Source of the DNA: Mesorhizobium comanense
Lineage (GTDB): Bacteria; Pseudomonadota; Alphaproteobacteria; Rhizobiales; Rhizobiaceae
NCBI RefSeq assembly: GCF_005503535.1
Contig: NZ_SCNN01000011.1
Span: 124,001 to 188,000, forward strand
DNA: 64,000 nucleotides
Direction of reading: 5' to 3'
Shown here: in pieces, positions 16,309 to 25,283 of the stretch
How positions within the stretch are numbered: the stretch's first letter is position 1
Layout: every line of letters begins with the position of its first letter
The notes under the pieces: generated by a model
Told to the model about the DNA's origin: nothing
Seen by the model: the letters and a program-made list of their open reading frames with translations, nothing else
The model's database searches: none
Program-made: the position numbers and the translations under genes

Positions 16309-17625
16309 ATGACGAGACTGCTACTAGGCATAACCACCGGCCTGGCCGGGCTGGCGCTGAGCGGCGCTGCGCTTGCGGCCGATCTGCCCGGCAAATTTCC
16401 AGGCGTCACCGTCGACGTGAAGCTGATCGGCGGACAGCAATACGAGAAGCTCTACGAGCGCATTCCCGAATGGGAGAAGGCGACCGGCGCAAAGGTCAAC
16501 ATCCTGACCAAGAAGAACGGCTTCGACATCGACAAGGAGCTCAAGTCCGACATCGCCTCGGGCAGCACCAACTGGTGCGTCGGCTGGAACCATTCGTCCT
16601 TCGCGCCGCAATATACCGGTCTCTACACCGACCTCAGCAAGCTTCTGCCCAAGGAAGAGATCGATGCCTTTGTGCCGTCGACGATCAAATCGGCAACCAT
16701 AGACGGCAAGCTGGAAATGCTGCCGCGCGCGCAGTTCGACGTTTCGGCGCTCTACTACCAGAAGAGCCTCTACGACAACGCCGACAACAAGACCAAGTTC
16801 AAGGCGAAATACGGCTATGACCTGGTGCCGCCGGACACCTGGAAGGAAGTCACCGACCAGGCCGAGTTCTTCGCCAACCCGCCGAATTTCTACGGCACGC
16901 AGTTCGCCGGCAAGGAAGAGGCGATCAACGGCCGGTTCTACGAAATGGTGGTCGCCGAGGGCGGCGAATATCTCGACAAGGACGGCAAGCCGGTCTTCAA
17001 CTCCGAGGCCGGCATCCGGGCGCTCGACTGGTTCGTCAACCTCTACAAGGCCAAGGCAGTGCCCGCCGGAACCACCAACTATCTCTGGGACGATCTCGGC
17101 CAGGGCTTTGCCTCTGGCACGGTCGCCATCAATCTCGACTGGCCGGGCTGGGCTGGCTTCTTCAACGATCCGAAATCGTCGAAGGTTGCCGGCAATGTCG
17201 GCGTCAAGGTTGCGCCGAAGGGCTCTTCCGGCAAGCGCACCGGCTGGTCCGGTTTCCATGGTTTCTCGGTGACCGAGAACTGCCCCAACAAGGAGGCCGC
17301 GGCCTCGCTCGTATGGTGGCTGACCAACGAGGACAGCCAGAAGCTCGAAGCCGCCGCCGGCCCGTTGCCGACCCGCACCGCGGTCTGGGACTGGGACCTG
17401 AAGCAGGCGGAGAACGATCCTTACAAGAAGGAGGTCCTCTCGGCCTTCCAGGAAGAAGCCAAGCACGCCTTCGCCGTGCCGCAGACGCCTGAATGGATCG
17501 AAATCTCGAACGCCGTCTATCCGGAACTGCAGGCGGCGATCCTTGGCGACAAGACCTCCAAGCAGGCCCTGGACGAAGCCGCCGCCAAGGCGACGCAGAT
17601 CCTGCAGGACGCCGGCAAGCTCTAA
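16309..17625 (+). CDS. ABC transporter sugar-binding protein (COG1653, MalE-like)
   Basis: A 438-residue protein with a signal peptide (LLLGITTGLAGLALSGAALA, cut near residue 23) and the fold of family 1 solute-binding proteins: IGGQQYEKLYERIPEWEKAT, EAINGRFYEMVVAEGGEYLD, NLDWPGWAGFFNDP. It starts after GGGAGGAGAAC. It is followed by two MalFG-type permeases, a MalK-type ATPase and catabolic enzymes on the same strand, so it captures the pathway substrate. A hairpin separates it from the permease genes. This is the second full sugar importer in the locus. Confidence 0.88.
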   Translation: MTRLLLGITTGLAGLALSGAALAADLPGKFPGVTVDVKLIGGQQYEKLYERIPEWEKATGAKVNILTKKNGFDIDKELKSDIASGSTNWCVGWNHSSFAPQYTGLYTDLSKLLPKEEIDAFVPSTIKSATIDGKLEMLPRAQFDVSALYYQKSLYDNADNKTKFKAKYGYDLVPPDTWKEVTDQAEFFANPPNFYGTQFAGKEEAINGRFYEMVVAEGGEYLDKDGKPVFNSEAGIRALDWFVNLYKAKAVPAGTTNYLWDDLGQGFASGTVAINLDWPGWAGFFNDPKSSKVAGNVGVKVAPKGSSGKRTGWSGFHGFSVTENCPNKEAAASLVWWLTNEDSQKLEAAAGPLPTRTAVWDWDLKQAENDPYKKEVLSAFQEEAKHAFAVPQTPEWIEISNAVYPELQAAILGDKTSKQALDEAAAKATQILQDAGKL

Positions 17626-17640
17626 CGATCGCTCCCAAGC

Positions 17641-17669
17641 CGCCTCCCCCATTCCTGATGGGGGAGGCG
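17641..17669 (+). terminator. Intercistronic hairpin after the MalE-like gene
   Basis: A perfect 12-bp inverted repeat (CGCCTCCCCCAT / ATGGGGGAGGCG) with a 5-base loop starts 15 bases after the binding-protein stop, inside the 143-base gap before the permease. No U-tract follows directly. This is the second of three such hairpins after binding-protein genes in this window. Confidence 0.6.
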
Positions 17670-17768
17670 ATCGCGTCCAGCCAGTGTTGACGATCCTTTT
17701 CCCTCCCTTGGCCGGGTGTCACTCGGCGGGCGGGCCGGAATTTGAACGCAAACCCCCATGGGATCCTG

Positions 17769-18665
17769 ATGAAGGGCTTGAAGCCATCCGCGCCGTTCCT
17801 GCTGCTGCTTCCGGCCATCATCGTGCTGGCCGCGGTCGTCGTGGTGCCTCTGATCCTGTCGCTCTATTCCAGCTTCACGCCGTTCCGCCTGACCAAGCCC
17901 GAGACCTTCTTCGTGTTCGTCGGCTTCCGAAACTATGTCGCGATCCTGTCCAATACCGATTTCTGGTGGGCGTTCGGCCGCACCGTGCTGCTGCTGACCA
18001 TCGCACTCAATCTCGAAATGCTGCTCGGCCTCGGTCTCGCCATGCTGGTCGAGAAGGCGACGCGCGGCCAGCGCCTGCTGCGCACGCTGATGATGTTTCC
18101 GATGATGTTCTCGCCGATCCTGGTCGGCTTCCAGTTCAAATTCATGTTCAACGACAATATCGGACTGGTGAACAATGCCTTGCAGTCGCTCGGCATCTCG
18201 CAGGACGCAATTCCGTGGCTTATCGAAAGCCACCTCGCCTTCATCGCCATTTCTATCGCCGAGATTTGGTCGTCAACGGCGATCTTCGCCATCCTCATTC
18301 TCGCCGGCCTGCTCGCCATGCCCAAGGAGCCGATCGAGGCGGCGCGCGTCGACGGCTGCACGCCGTGGCAGACCTTCCGCTATGTGACCTGGCCGTTCGT
18401 CATGCCGTTCGCCTATATCGCCATGACCATCCGTTCGCTCGACGTCGCGCGCGCCTATGACATCGTCAAGATCATGACCGATGGCGGACCCGCCGGCCGT
18501 ACCGAGCTCCTGTGGACATTGGTGGCGCGCACGGCCTACAGCGACGGGCGCATGGGCGCGGCCAACGCCATGGCTTATTTCTCGATCCTGCTGTCGATCG
18601 CCTTCACCGTCTATTTCTTCAACAAGCTCGCCGCGGCGCGCACCCAGATCGGCGCGGAGTGGTGA
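17769..18665 (+). CDS. MalF-type sugar ABC permease
   Basis: A 298-residue hydrophobic protein with the binding-protein-dependent permease signature EAARVDGCTPWQTFRYVTWPF, including the conserved EAA...G loop that docks the ATPase. The first membrane segment begins PFLLLLPAIIVLAAVVVV. A TTG nine codons upstream could also start the protein; I chose the ATG at 17769. Its stop overlaps the next gene start by 1 base (TGATG). Confidence 0.87.
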   Translation: MKGLKPSAPFLLLLPAIIVLAAVVVVPLILSLYSSFTPFRLTKPETFFVFVGFRNYVAILSNTDFWWAFGRTVLLLTIALNLEMLLGLGLAMLVEKATRGQRLLRTLMMFPMMFSPILVGFQFKFMFNDNIGLVNNALQSLGISQDAIPWLIESHLAFIAISIAEIWSSTAIFAILILAGLLAMPKEPIEAARVDGCTPWQTFRYVTWPFVMPFAYIAMTIRSLDVARAYDIVKIMTDGGPAGRTELLWTLVARTAYSDGRMGAANAMAYFSILLSIAFTVYFFNKLAAARTQIGAEW

Positions 18666-19531
18666 TGGACGAGAATTCTTCCGCCCGCCTGAAGCGCCGG
18701 CTGCTTGGCATCGTCTACCGCATCGGCCTGTTCCTGGCGATGCTGACCATCTGCCTGCCCGGCCTGTGGATCGTTCTTTCGTCGCTGCGGCCCACCGTCG
18801 AGATCATGGCCAAGCCGCCGGTGTGGATCCCGCAACAGATCTCGTTCGACGCCTATGTCGCGATGTTCTCGGGCATCGGCAAGGGCGGCATCCCGGTCAT
18901 CGAGTATTTCCGCAATTCGCTGATCATCTCGGTGACGTCGACGGTCATTGCGGTCGCCATCGGCATGGCCGGCGGCTATGCCTTCGCCCGCTATCGCTTC
19001 CGTGGCAAGTCGGGCGTCTTTCTTGGCCTGATGCTGACGCGCACCGTGCCTGGCATCGCGCTGTCGTTACCCTTGTTTTTCCTCTATGTGCGGCTCGGCA
19101 TCATCGATACGCATTTCGGGCTTATCCTGGCCTATGTCGCGCTCAACGTGCCGTTCACCATCTGGCTGATCGACGGCTTCTTCCGCCAGGTGCCGAAGGA
19201 TCTCGCCGAAGCCGCGCAGATCGACGGTTGCACGCGCTGGCAGGCCTTCTGGCAGGTCGAATTCCCGCTTGCCGGGCCGGGCATCGCGTCTGCCGCGATC
19301 TTCGCCTTCCTGACGTGCTGGAACGAGTTCGCGCTGGCCTCGCAATTGACCCGCTCGGTCAGCGCCAAGACGCTGCCGGTCGGCCTGCTCGACTATACGG
19401 CCGAGTTCACCATCGACTGGCGCGGCATGTGCGCGCTGGCCGTTGTGATGATCATTCCGGCGCTCACCCTCACCTACATCGTCCAGAAGCACCTTGTCGG
19501 CGGCCTGACCTCCGGCGCGGTGAAAGGCTGA
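18665..19531 (+). CDS. MalG-type sugar ABC permease
   Basis: A 288-residue permease with EAAQIDGCTRWQAFWQVEFPL as the EAA loop. Features typical of MalG proteins are the opening ICLPGLWIVLSSLRP and a C-terminus running to IVQKHLVGGLTSGAVKG. It is translationally coupled to the preceding MalF-type gene, and the ATPase gene follows 4 bases after its stop. The two permeases and the ATPase would form the importer for the substrate of the binding protein at 16309. Confidence 0.88.
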   Translation: MDENSSARLKRRLLGIVYRIGLFLAMLTICLPGLWIVLSSLRPTVEIMAKPPVWIPQQISFDAYVAMFSGIGKGGIPVIEYFRNSLIISVTSTVIAVAIGMAGGYAFARYRFRGKSGVFLGLMLTRTVPGIALSLPLFFLYVRLGIIDTHFGLILAYVALNVPFTIWLIDGFFRQVPKDLAEAAQIDGCTRWQAFWQVEFPLAGPGIASAAIFAFLTCWNEFALASQLTRSVSAKTLPVGLLDYTAEFTIDWRGMCALAVVMIIPALTLTYIVQKHLVGGLTSGAVKG

Positions 19532-19535
19532 TCTC

Positions 19536-20633
19536 ATGGCAACGGTTTCCCTGAAAAAACTGACCAAGCGCTACGGCAGTATCGAGATCGTGCATGGCAT
19601 CGACCTCGACATCGCCGACCGTGAATTCATCGCGCTGGTCGGGCCTTCCGGATGCGGCAAGTCGACCACCTTGCGCATGATCGCCGGGCTGGAGGAGATC
19701 AGCGCCGGTTCGATCGGGATCGGCGGCCGTGTCGTCAACGATCTGCCGCCGCGCTCGCGCAACATCTCGATGGTGTTCCAGTCCTACGCGCTCTACCCGC
19801 ACATGACGGTGCGCGAGAATCTCGGCTTCTCCCTGAAGATCGCCGGCGCCGCCAAGGACGAAATGGACCGCCGCGTCGCCGAGGCCTCTGCGATCCTCGG
19901 CCTCGACGCGCTGCTCGATCGCCGCCCCTCGCAGCTGTCGGGCGGCCAGCGCCAGCGCGTCGCCATGGGCCGCGCCATCGTGCGCGACCCCGATGTGTTC
20001 CTGTTCGACGAGCCGCTCTCCAACCTCGACGCCAAGCTGCGCACCCAGATGCGCACCGAAATCAAGAAGCTGCACGCCAAGGTGCAGTCGACCGTGATCT
20101 ACGTTACCCATGACCAGGTCGAGGCGATGACGCTGGCCGACCGCATCGTCATCATGCGCGACGGCTACATCGAACAGGTCGGCACGCCGGACGAAGTTTT
20201 CCGGCGGCCGGCGACCCGCTTCGTCGCCGGCTTCATCGGTTCGCCGCCGATGAACCTCAACGAGGCGACGGTCGATGGCGGCCAACTGGTCTTCGCCAGC
20301 GGCGCGAGGCTGCCCCTGCCCGCCCAGTTCAAGGCCAATGTCACGGCCGGCGACAAAGTGGTGTTCGGGTTGCGGCCCGACGACATCTATCCCACCGGCC
20401 ACGGGCTGAGTTCCGGCGATGCGACCGCTGTGCACCAGATCGAGCTGCCGATCACGGTTACCGAACCGCTCGGCAACGAGACGCTGGTGTTCGTCGAGTT
20501 CAACGGCAGCGACTGGGTTTCGCGGATGCTCAATCCGAGGCCCCTGCGTTCGGGCGAGCGCGTCGCCATGAGCCTCGACCTGTCGCAGGCGCATCTGTTC
20601 GCCACCGACACCGGCAAGACCTTGCGGAGCTGA
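19536..20633 (+). CDS. MalK/UgpC-type sugar ABC ATPase
   Basis: A 365-residue ATPase with Walker A GPSGCGKST (about residues 37-45), signature LSGGQRQRV, Walker B VFLFDEPLSNLD and switch His in YVTHDQVEAMTLAD. The C-terminal 130 residues form the TOBE/regulatory extension usual for MalK and UgpC. All catalytic motifs are intact. These ATPases can be shared between importers, so it may also serve others in the cell. It lies 5 bases before the dehydratase gene. Confidence 0.9.
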   Translation: MATVSLKKLTKRYGSIEIVHGIDLDIADREFIALVGPSGCGKSTTLRMIAGLEEISAGSIGIGGRVVNDLPPRSRNISMVFQSYALYPHMTVRENLGFSLKIAGAAKDEMDRRVAEASAILGLDALLDRRPSQLSGGQRQRVAMGRAIVRDPDVFLFDEPLSNLDAKLRTQMRTEIKKLHAKVQSTVIYVTHDQVEAMTLADRIVIMRDGYIEQVGTPDEVFRRPATRFVAGFIGSPPMNLNEATVDGGQLVFASGARLPLPAQFKANVTAGDKVVFGLRPDDIYPTGHGLSSGDATAVHQIELPITVTEPLGNETLVFVEFNGSDWVSRMLNPRPLRSGERVAMSLDLSQAHLFATDTGKTLRS

Positions 20634-20638
20634 TCGAC

Positions 20639-21751
20639 ATGGCCAGGATCGAGAAAATCGAACTGCGGATGGTGGACCTTGTGCCCAAGGTCAAGCGCAC
20701 CGACGCCATACAGAGCTTCGTCAGCCAGGAGACGCCGATCGTCACCATCACCGATTCCGACGGCGCGGTCGGCACAGGCTACAGCTACACGATCGGCACC
20801 GGCGGTTCGTCGGTGATGCGGCTTCTGTCGGATCACCTGGCTCCGCGCCTGATCGGCCGCGACCCCGACATGATCGAGGCGATCTGGCACGATCTCGAAT
20901 TCGCCACCCATGCCACCACGATCGGCGCCATCACGGCAATCGCCATCGCCGCGATCGACACCGCACTTTGGGACCTGAGGGCAAGAAAGCAGAACCTGCC
21001 GCTGTGGAAACTTGCTGGCGGCGCCAAGGACCGCTGTCCGCTCTACACGACCGAGGGCGGATGGCTGCATATCGAGACGCAGGCGCTGGTCGACGACGCA
21101 CTGGCCGCCAAGGCCAAGGGCTTTCGTGGTTCCAAGGTGAAGATCGGCAAGCCGCATGGGTCGGAGGATCTCGCGCGCCTGTCGGCGGTCCGCAAGGCCG
21201 TTGGCGACGGCTACGAGATCATGACCGATGCCAACCAGGGTTTTTTCGTCGACGAGGCGATCCGGCGCGCGGCGAAGCTGCGTGAACTCGACCTCGCCTG
21301 GATCGAGGAGCCGCTGCCCGCCGACGACATAGACGGCCATGTGCGGCTATCCAATTCAACGCCGACGCCGATCGCCATCGGCGAGTCGCTCTACTCCATG
21401 CGCCACTTCCGCGAATACATGCAGAAGGGCGCTTGCTCGATCGTGCAGGTTGATGTCGGCCGCATCGGCGGCATCACGCCCTGGCTCAAGATCGCGCATG
21501 CGGCCGAAGCTTTCGACATCCCGGTCTGCCCGCACTTCCTGATGGAGCTTCATGTCAGCCTGACCTGCGCTGTTCAGAACGGCCGCTATGTCGAGTACAT
21601 TCCGCAGCTCGACCAGTTGACCGGCAAGCATATGCGCATCGAGGATGGGCACGCGCTTGCGCCCGACGAGCCGGGTATCGGCATCGATTGGGATTGGGAC
21701 GCGGTCAAGGCCATGAGCATCGCCGAATTCACCACGGCGATCACCAGATAG
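20639..21751 (+). CDS. Enolase-superfamily acid-sugar dehydratase (mandelate racemase subgroup)
   Basis: A 370-residue enzyme. The catalytic set is visible: KVK at 166-168 (base), D197 and N199 in TDANQ, E223 in WIEEP and E249 in IGES as metal ligands, and H299 in CPHF. The KxK plus His pattern marks the mandelate racemase subgroup, whose common activity is removing water from aldonates to give 2-keto-3-deoxy acids. With the neighbouring mutarotase and lactonase, an L-rhamnonate or L-fuconate-like substrate is plausible, but the motifs do not fix it. Confidence 0.85.
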   Translation: MARIEKIELRMVDLVPKVKRTDAIQSFVSQETPIVTITDSDGAVGTGYSYTIGTGGSSVMRLLSDHLAPRLIGRDPDMIEAIWHDLEFATHATTIGAITAIAIAAIDTALWDLRARKQNLPLWKLAGGAKDRCPLYTTEGGWLHIETQALVDDALAAKAKGFRGSKVKIGKPHGSEDLARLSAVRKAVGDGYEIMTDANQGFFVDEAIRRAAKLRELDLAWIEEPLPADDIDGHVRLSNSTPTPIAIGESLYSMRHFREYMQKGACSIVQVDVGRIGGITPWLKIAHAAEAFDIPVCPHFLMELHVSLTCAVQNGRYVEYIPQLDQLTGKHMRIEDGHALAPDEPGIGIDWDWDAVKAMSIAEFTTAITR

Positions 21752-21760
21752 GGGAACGAC

Positions 21761-22090
21761 ATGCAGCGGATGGGTATGATCTTGGGGCTGAAGCCGGAGA
21801 AGGTCGAGGAGTATGTCCGCCTCCATGCCGCGGTCTGGCCCGATGTGCTGACGATGATCTCGGCCTGCAACATCAAGAACTACTCCATCTACCTGAAGCG
21901 GCCGGAGAACCTGCTGTTTTCCTATTTCGAGTATCACGGCACCGATTACGCGGCCGACATGGCCAGGATGGCGGCCGACCCGAAGACGCAGGAGTGGTGG
22001 TCCTTCTGCATGCCCTGCCAGGAGCCGCTGGCGACCCGCAGGGAAGGCGAATGGTGGGCTTCGATGGACGAGGTCTTCCATCATGACTGA
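21761..22090 (+). CDS. rhaM: L-rhamnose mutarotase family protein
   Basis: A 109-residue protein of the RhaM (DUF718) family: MQRMGMILGLKPEKVEEYVRL at the start, HAAVWPDVL (His in the active-site region), ISACNIKNYSIYL, and EWWSFCMPCQEPL with the conserved tandem Trp. It interconverts alpha and beta anomers of L-rhamnose-like sugars and so feeds the dehydrogenase. Some homologues prefer other 6-deoxy sugars. It overlaps the next gene by 8 bases. This gene is the best clue that the locus handles a deoxy-hexose. Confidence 0.82.
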   Translation: MQRMGMILGLKPEKVEEYVRLHAAVWPDVLTMISACNIKNYSIYLKRPENLLFSYFEYHGTDYAADMARMAADPKTQEWWSFCMPCQEPLATRREGEWWASMDEVFHHD

Positions 22091-23159
22091 GGCCGGGTTC
22101 GACCCTGCCTCGCTCGTCCAGTCCTGGCCAAGACCTTCGAAGCCCCGGCCGATCGTGACCTTCGGCGCGGGATCGATCGTCGGCGACGCGCATTTTCCAG
22201 CCTACCGGAAAGCCGACTTCCCGGTTGTGGGCCTCTATGATCCCGATCAGGCCAAGGCGCAGGCCCTTGCGGAGAAATGGAGCGTCGCCGCCTTTCGCTC
22301 GCCAGAAGAAGCCGCCGCCGTGCCCGACGCCATCTTCGATCTGGCGACGCCGCCGAGCCGGCACGCCGAGATCCTGAAGGCGCTGCCCGATGGTGCGGTG
22401 GCATTGATCCAAAAGCCGATGGGCAACTATCTCGGCGAGGCGACCGAAATCCTGGAAATCTGCCGCTCCAGGCACCTCCAAGCGGCTGTGAATTTTCAAC
22501 TGCGCTTCGCACCGATGATGCTGGCGCTGAAGGACGCCATCGCCAAGGGCTGGCTCGGCGAGGTCGTCGACTTCGATGCATGGCTGGCGCTGGCGACGCC
22601 CTGGCAGTTGTGGGAGTTCCTGCTCAAGGCGCCGCGCGTCGAGATCGCCATGCATTCCATCCACTATCTCGATCTCGTCAGGCAGTTGCTCGGCGACCCC
22701 AGGGGCGTGCACGCCAAGACACTCGGCCATCCCAACCACACGGTGGCGCAGACGCGCACCAGCGCCATTCTCGACTATGGCGACACCGTGCGTTGCGCGC
22801 TGTCGATCAACCACGATCATAAATTCGGCCGGCGGCATCAGGCCTGCGAGTTCCGTATCTGCGGCACCGAGGGCGCGGCCTATCTCAAGCTCGGCCTCAA
22901 TCTCGATTATCCCCGTGGCGAGCCCGACATTCTGGAGATCCATCCGAAAGGCGGCCAGGACTGGATCGCCGTGCCCTTGGCCGGCGAATGGTTCCCCGAC
23001 GCATTCGTCGGCCGCATGGCCAATGTCCAGCGCTTTGCATCGGGCGAGGATGCGGAATTGATCAGCTCGGTCGAGGACGCCTGGAACACGATGGCCCTGG
23101 TCGAGGCCGCCTATAAATCAAGCGCGGCGCCGGCAACGCCGCTCGCCGAAAGGCCGTAA
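22083..23159 (+). CDS. Gfo/Idh/MocA-family NAD(P)-dependent sugar dehydrogenase
   Basis: A 358-residue protein with a Rossmann domain (TFGAGSIVGDAHFPAYRKADFPVVGLYDPD), the family EKP-type motif here reading IQKPMGNYL, and a C-terminal alpha/beta dimer domain containing NFQLRFAPMM and MHSIHYLDLVRQLLG. It probably oxidises the sugar at C1 to a lactone for the nearby lactonases. The conserved EKP is altered to QKP: Lys is kept and Glu is lost. The start overlaps the rhaM end by 8 bases. Confidence 0.83.
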   Translation: MTEAGFDPASLVQSWPRPSKPRPIVTFGAGSIVGDAHFPAYRKADFPVVGLYDPDQAKAQALAEKWSVAAFRSPEEAAAVPDAIFDLATPPSRHAEILKALPDGAVALIQKPMGNYLGEATEILEICRSRHLQAAVNFQLRFAPMMLALKDAIAKGWLGEVVDFDAWLALATPWQLWEFLLKAPRVEIAMHSIHYLDLVRQLLGDPRGVHAKTLGHPNHTVAQTRTSAILDYGDTVRCALSINHDHKFGRRHQACEFRICGTEGAAYLKLGLNLDYPRGEPDILEIHPKGGQDWIAVPLAGEWFPDAFVGRMANVQRFASGEDAELISSVEDAWNTMALVEAAYKSSAAPATPLAERP

Positions 23160-23167
23160 GGCAGGAC

Positions 23168-23614
23168 ATGGAACAGATCACCTATTTCGAGGACTACGAG
23201 ATCGGCTCGACGCGGCTGACCAGCGGCCGCACCATCACCGAGACAGACTTCATCGTCCATGCCGGGCACACCGGCGATTTCTTCCCGCACCATATGGACG
23301 CCGAGTACATGAAGACGACGCCGTTCGGCCAGCGCATCGCGCATGGCACGCTGGTGTTCTCGGTCGGCATCGGCTTGACGGCTGCTATCGTCAATCCGGT
23401 TGCCTTTTCCTATGGCTATGACCGGCTTCGCTTCATCAAGCCCGTATTCATCGGCGACACGATCCGCACACGCACCACCATCGCGGCCAAAGAGGACGAT
23501 CCGAAGCGACCGGGCTCGGGCCGCGTGATCGAGCGCTGCGAAGTGATCAACCAGCGTGGCGAGGTGGTGCTGGCTGCCGATCACATCTACATCGTCGAAC
23601 GCAAGCCGGCCTAG
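23168..23614 (+). CDS. MaoC-family dehydratase, second copy
   Basis: A 148-residue single-hotdog protein starting MEQITYFEDYEIGSTRLTSGR. It has GRTITETDFIVHAGHTGDFFPHHMD, which holds the catalytic Asp/His-type segment of MaoC hydratases, and AFSYGYDRLRFIKPVFIGD. The latter is almost the same as in the MaoC protein at 6862. It is the last gene of the second sugar operon, 8 bases after the dehydrogenase. A CoA-thioester or similar hydration step is inferred; no acyl-CoA ligase is nearby. Confidence 0.82.
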   Translation: MEQITYFEDYEIGSTRLTSGRTITETDFIVHAGHTGDFFPHHMDAEYMKTTPFGQRIAHGTLVFSVGIGLTAAIVNPVAFSYGYDRLRFIKPVFIGDTIRTRTTIAAKEDDPKRPGSGRVIERCEVINQRGEVVLAADHIYIVERKPA

Positions 23615-23625
23615 GCGGCCCGGCG

Positions 23626-24423
23626 TCACGAGCCGGTGGCGCGGGCGGTGATGCGTTCAAGGCCGAGCAGCAGGATCAGGGTCGCCGCCACCAGGATCAT
23701 GGTCAGTGCCGCTCCGGCAAAGATGTCACCGCGATCGGTGAGGCTGAAGATCGACACCGGCAGCGTCACCCAGCCCGGCGGATAGACCATGACGGTGGCG
23801 CCGAGCTCGCCCATGGACAGCGCGAAGCTGAGGCCGAAGGCGGCGACGAGGTAAGGCGCGAGCAGCGGCAACGTAACATGCCAGAGCCGGTAGGCGGGAC
23901 GCGCGCCGAGGCTCGACGCCACCTGCTCGAAATCAGGCGACAGCCGCGCCAGGCCGGCCGAGACATTGCCGAAGGTGAAGGCCGAAATCAGCACGAAATG
24001 CGCGATCATGACGATGGCGATCGTGCCGTTCAGGAGCAGCGGCGGGTGGCTGAAGGCAACCAGCAGGCCGAGGCCGACCGACACCGAAGGCACGGCGCTG
24101 GGGATGAAGAACAGCAGGCCGAGCAAGCGCTTCAGGGACTGGCCCTGAAGGCGCAGCGACAGCGCCGCCCAGGTGCCGCTGACCAGCGCCAGGGCACTCG
24201 CCAGGAAGCCGGTGATGAAGCTTGCCTTCACGGAGTTCCACGCAGCGCCCCTGGCGACGTCGGTGTAGTGCTCTGTCGTCAGCCCGTTGGGCAAAACACC
24301 ATTCCACTGATCGGCAAGGCTGGACAGGAGAATGACCGCCAGCGGCGCCAGGAACAGCACGCCGAAGATCAATGCGAAGAACAGCCAGATCAGCAGGCGA
24401 CCGGATCGCGACCAGACCAGCAT
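23626..24423 (-). CDS. phnV: 2-Aminoethylphosphonate ABC permease PhnV
   Basis: A 265-residue permease with a typical inner-membrane start (SGRLLIWLFFALIFGVLFLAPL) and an EAA-like loop in ASSLGARPAYRLWHVTLPLL. It lies 2 bases after the other permease gene. Alone it would be called a generic PotB/PotC-like or ThiP-like permease; the name rests on the adjacent phosphonate-binding protein and the PhnWAY enzymes upstream. It is the last gene of the transport operon and converges on the MaoC gene at 23614. Confidence 0.8.
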   Translation of the reverse strand: MLVWSRSGRLLIWLFFALIFGVLFLAPLAVILLSSLADQWNGVLPNGLTTEHYTDVARGAAWNSVKASFITGFLASALALVSGTWAALSLRLQGQSLKRLLGLLFFIPSAVPSVSVGLGLLVAFSHPPLLLNGTIAIVMIAHFVLISAFTFGNVSAGLARLSPDFEQVASSLGARPAYRLWHVTLPLLAPYLVAAFGLSFALSMGELGATVMVYPPGWVTLPVSIFSLTDRGDIFAGAALTMILVAATLILLLGLERITARATGS

Positions 24424-24425
24424 GG

Positions 24426-25283
24426 CTAGGCTCCCAACCGGCTGGCGGCGAAGCGGTAGAGCCCGAACAGGCCGAGCGACAGCGCGATATTGACCGTGGC
24501 GATGATGCAGGCGACCTGATAGGCCGATTCCTGGATCGCCTTGCCGTAGATCAGCAGGGGCAGCGTGATGACGCCCTTGGCGCCGATGAACAGCACGATG
24601 CCGAATTCGTTGACGGTGAGCAACAGGCAGAGGCTGCCGCCGGCGATGAGTGCGGGAACTGCCGCCGGCAGGATGATCTGGCGCACGATGCGCAAGGGAC
24701 GTGCGCCAAGCACGCTTGCCGCTTCGATCTGGGCACGGTCGACCAGCGAAAAGGCGGCGAGCAGCGGCCGCAGGATGAAGGGCGTGTAGACCGTCACTTC
24801 GGCCAGCACCACACCCCAGGTCGAATAGAGGAAATCGACCGGCGGCAGCGGCAAGGAGAAGACTTCCATCAGTCCTGAGTTGAGCATGCCCGCCGAACCA
24901 TAGAGGAAGGTGAAGGCAAGCGTGACCAGGAAGGTCGGCAACGCGATAAACGTGTCGATGAGCCTGGCGATGAAGCCGCTGCCGGGAAACGGCACGAAGG
25001 CAAGGATCAGCGCCAGCAAGAGGCCAACGATCAGGCATCCGGCCGTGGCGGCTACCGAGATCGTCACGGTGTTCATCAGCGCGTTGAGGAAAAACCGCGA
25101 GTGGAGAACATTTATGATTTCGCCTGCATTGGCGACGCCGCCATCATCGAGGAAAGCCTGCCTGACGATAAGCGCCAGAGGATAGAAGAACAGCAGGGCG
25201 AGCAGCGCCGCCGGCGGCACGATCCACAACCGGCCGGGTTCTTTCCTGCTCGCCGGCGGATGAAGGGCAATCGCCTCAGACAC
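24426..25283 (-). CDS. phnU: 2-Aminoethylphosphonate ABC permease PhnU
   Basis: A 285-residue permease. The GTG at 25283 is chosen because it overlaps the ATPase stop by 8 bases and leads straight to SEAIALHPPASRKEPG and the first membrane segment (LWIVPPAALLALLFFYPLAL). The EAA loop reads EAASVLGARPLRIVRQIILP. With the next gene it would form the channel for aminoethylphosphonate. The name depends on context. Confidence 0.8.
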   Translation of the reverse strand: MSEAIALHPPASRKEPGRLWIVPPAALLALLFFYPLALIVRQAFLDDGGVANAGEIINVLHSRFFLNALMNTVTISVAATAGCLIVGLLLALILAFVPFPGSGFIARLIDTFIALPTFLVTLAFTFLYGSAGMLNSGLMEVFSLPLPPVDFLYSTWGVVLAEVTVYTPFILRPLLAAFSLVDRAQIEAASVLGARPLRIVRQIILPAAVPALIAGGSLCLLLTVNEFGIVLFIGAKGVITLPLLIYGKAIQESAYQVACIIATVNIALSLGLFGLYRFAASRLGA

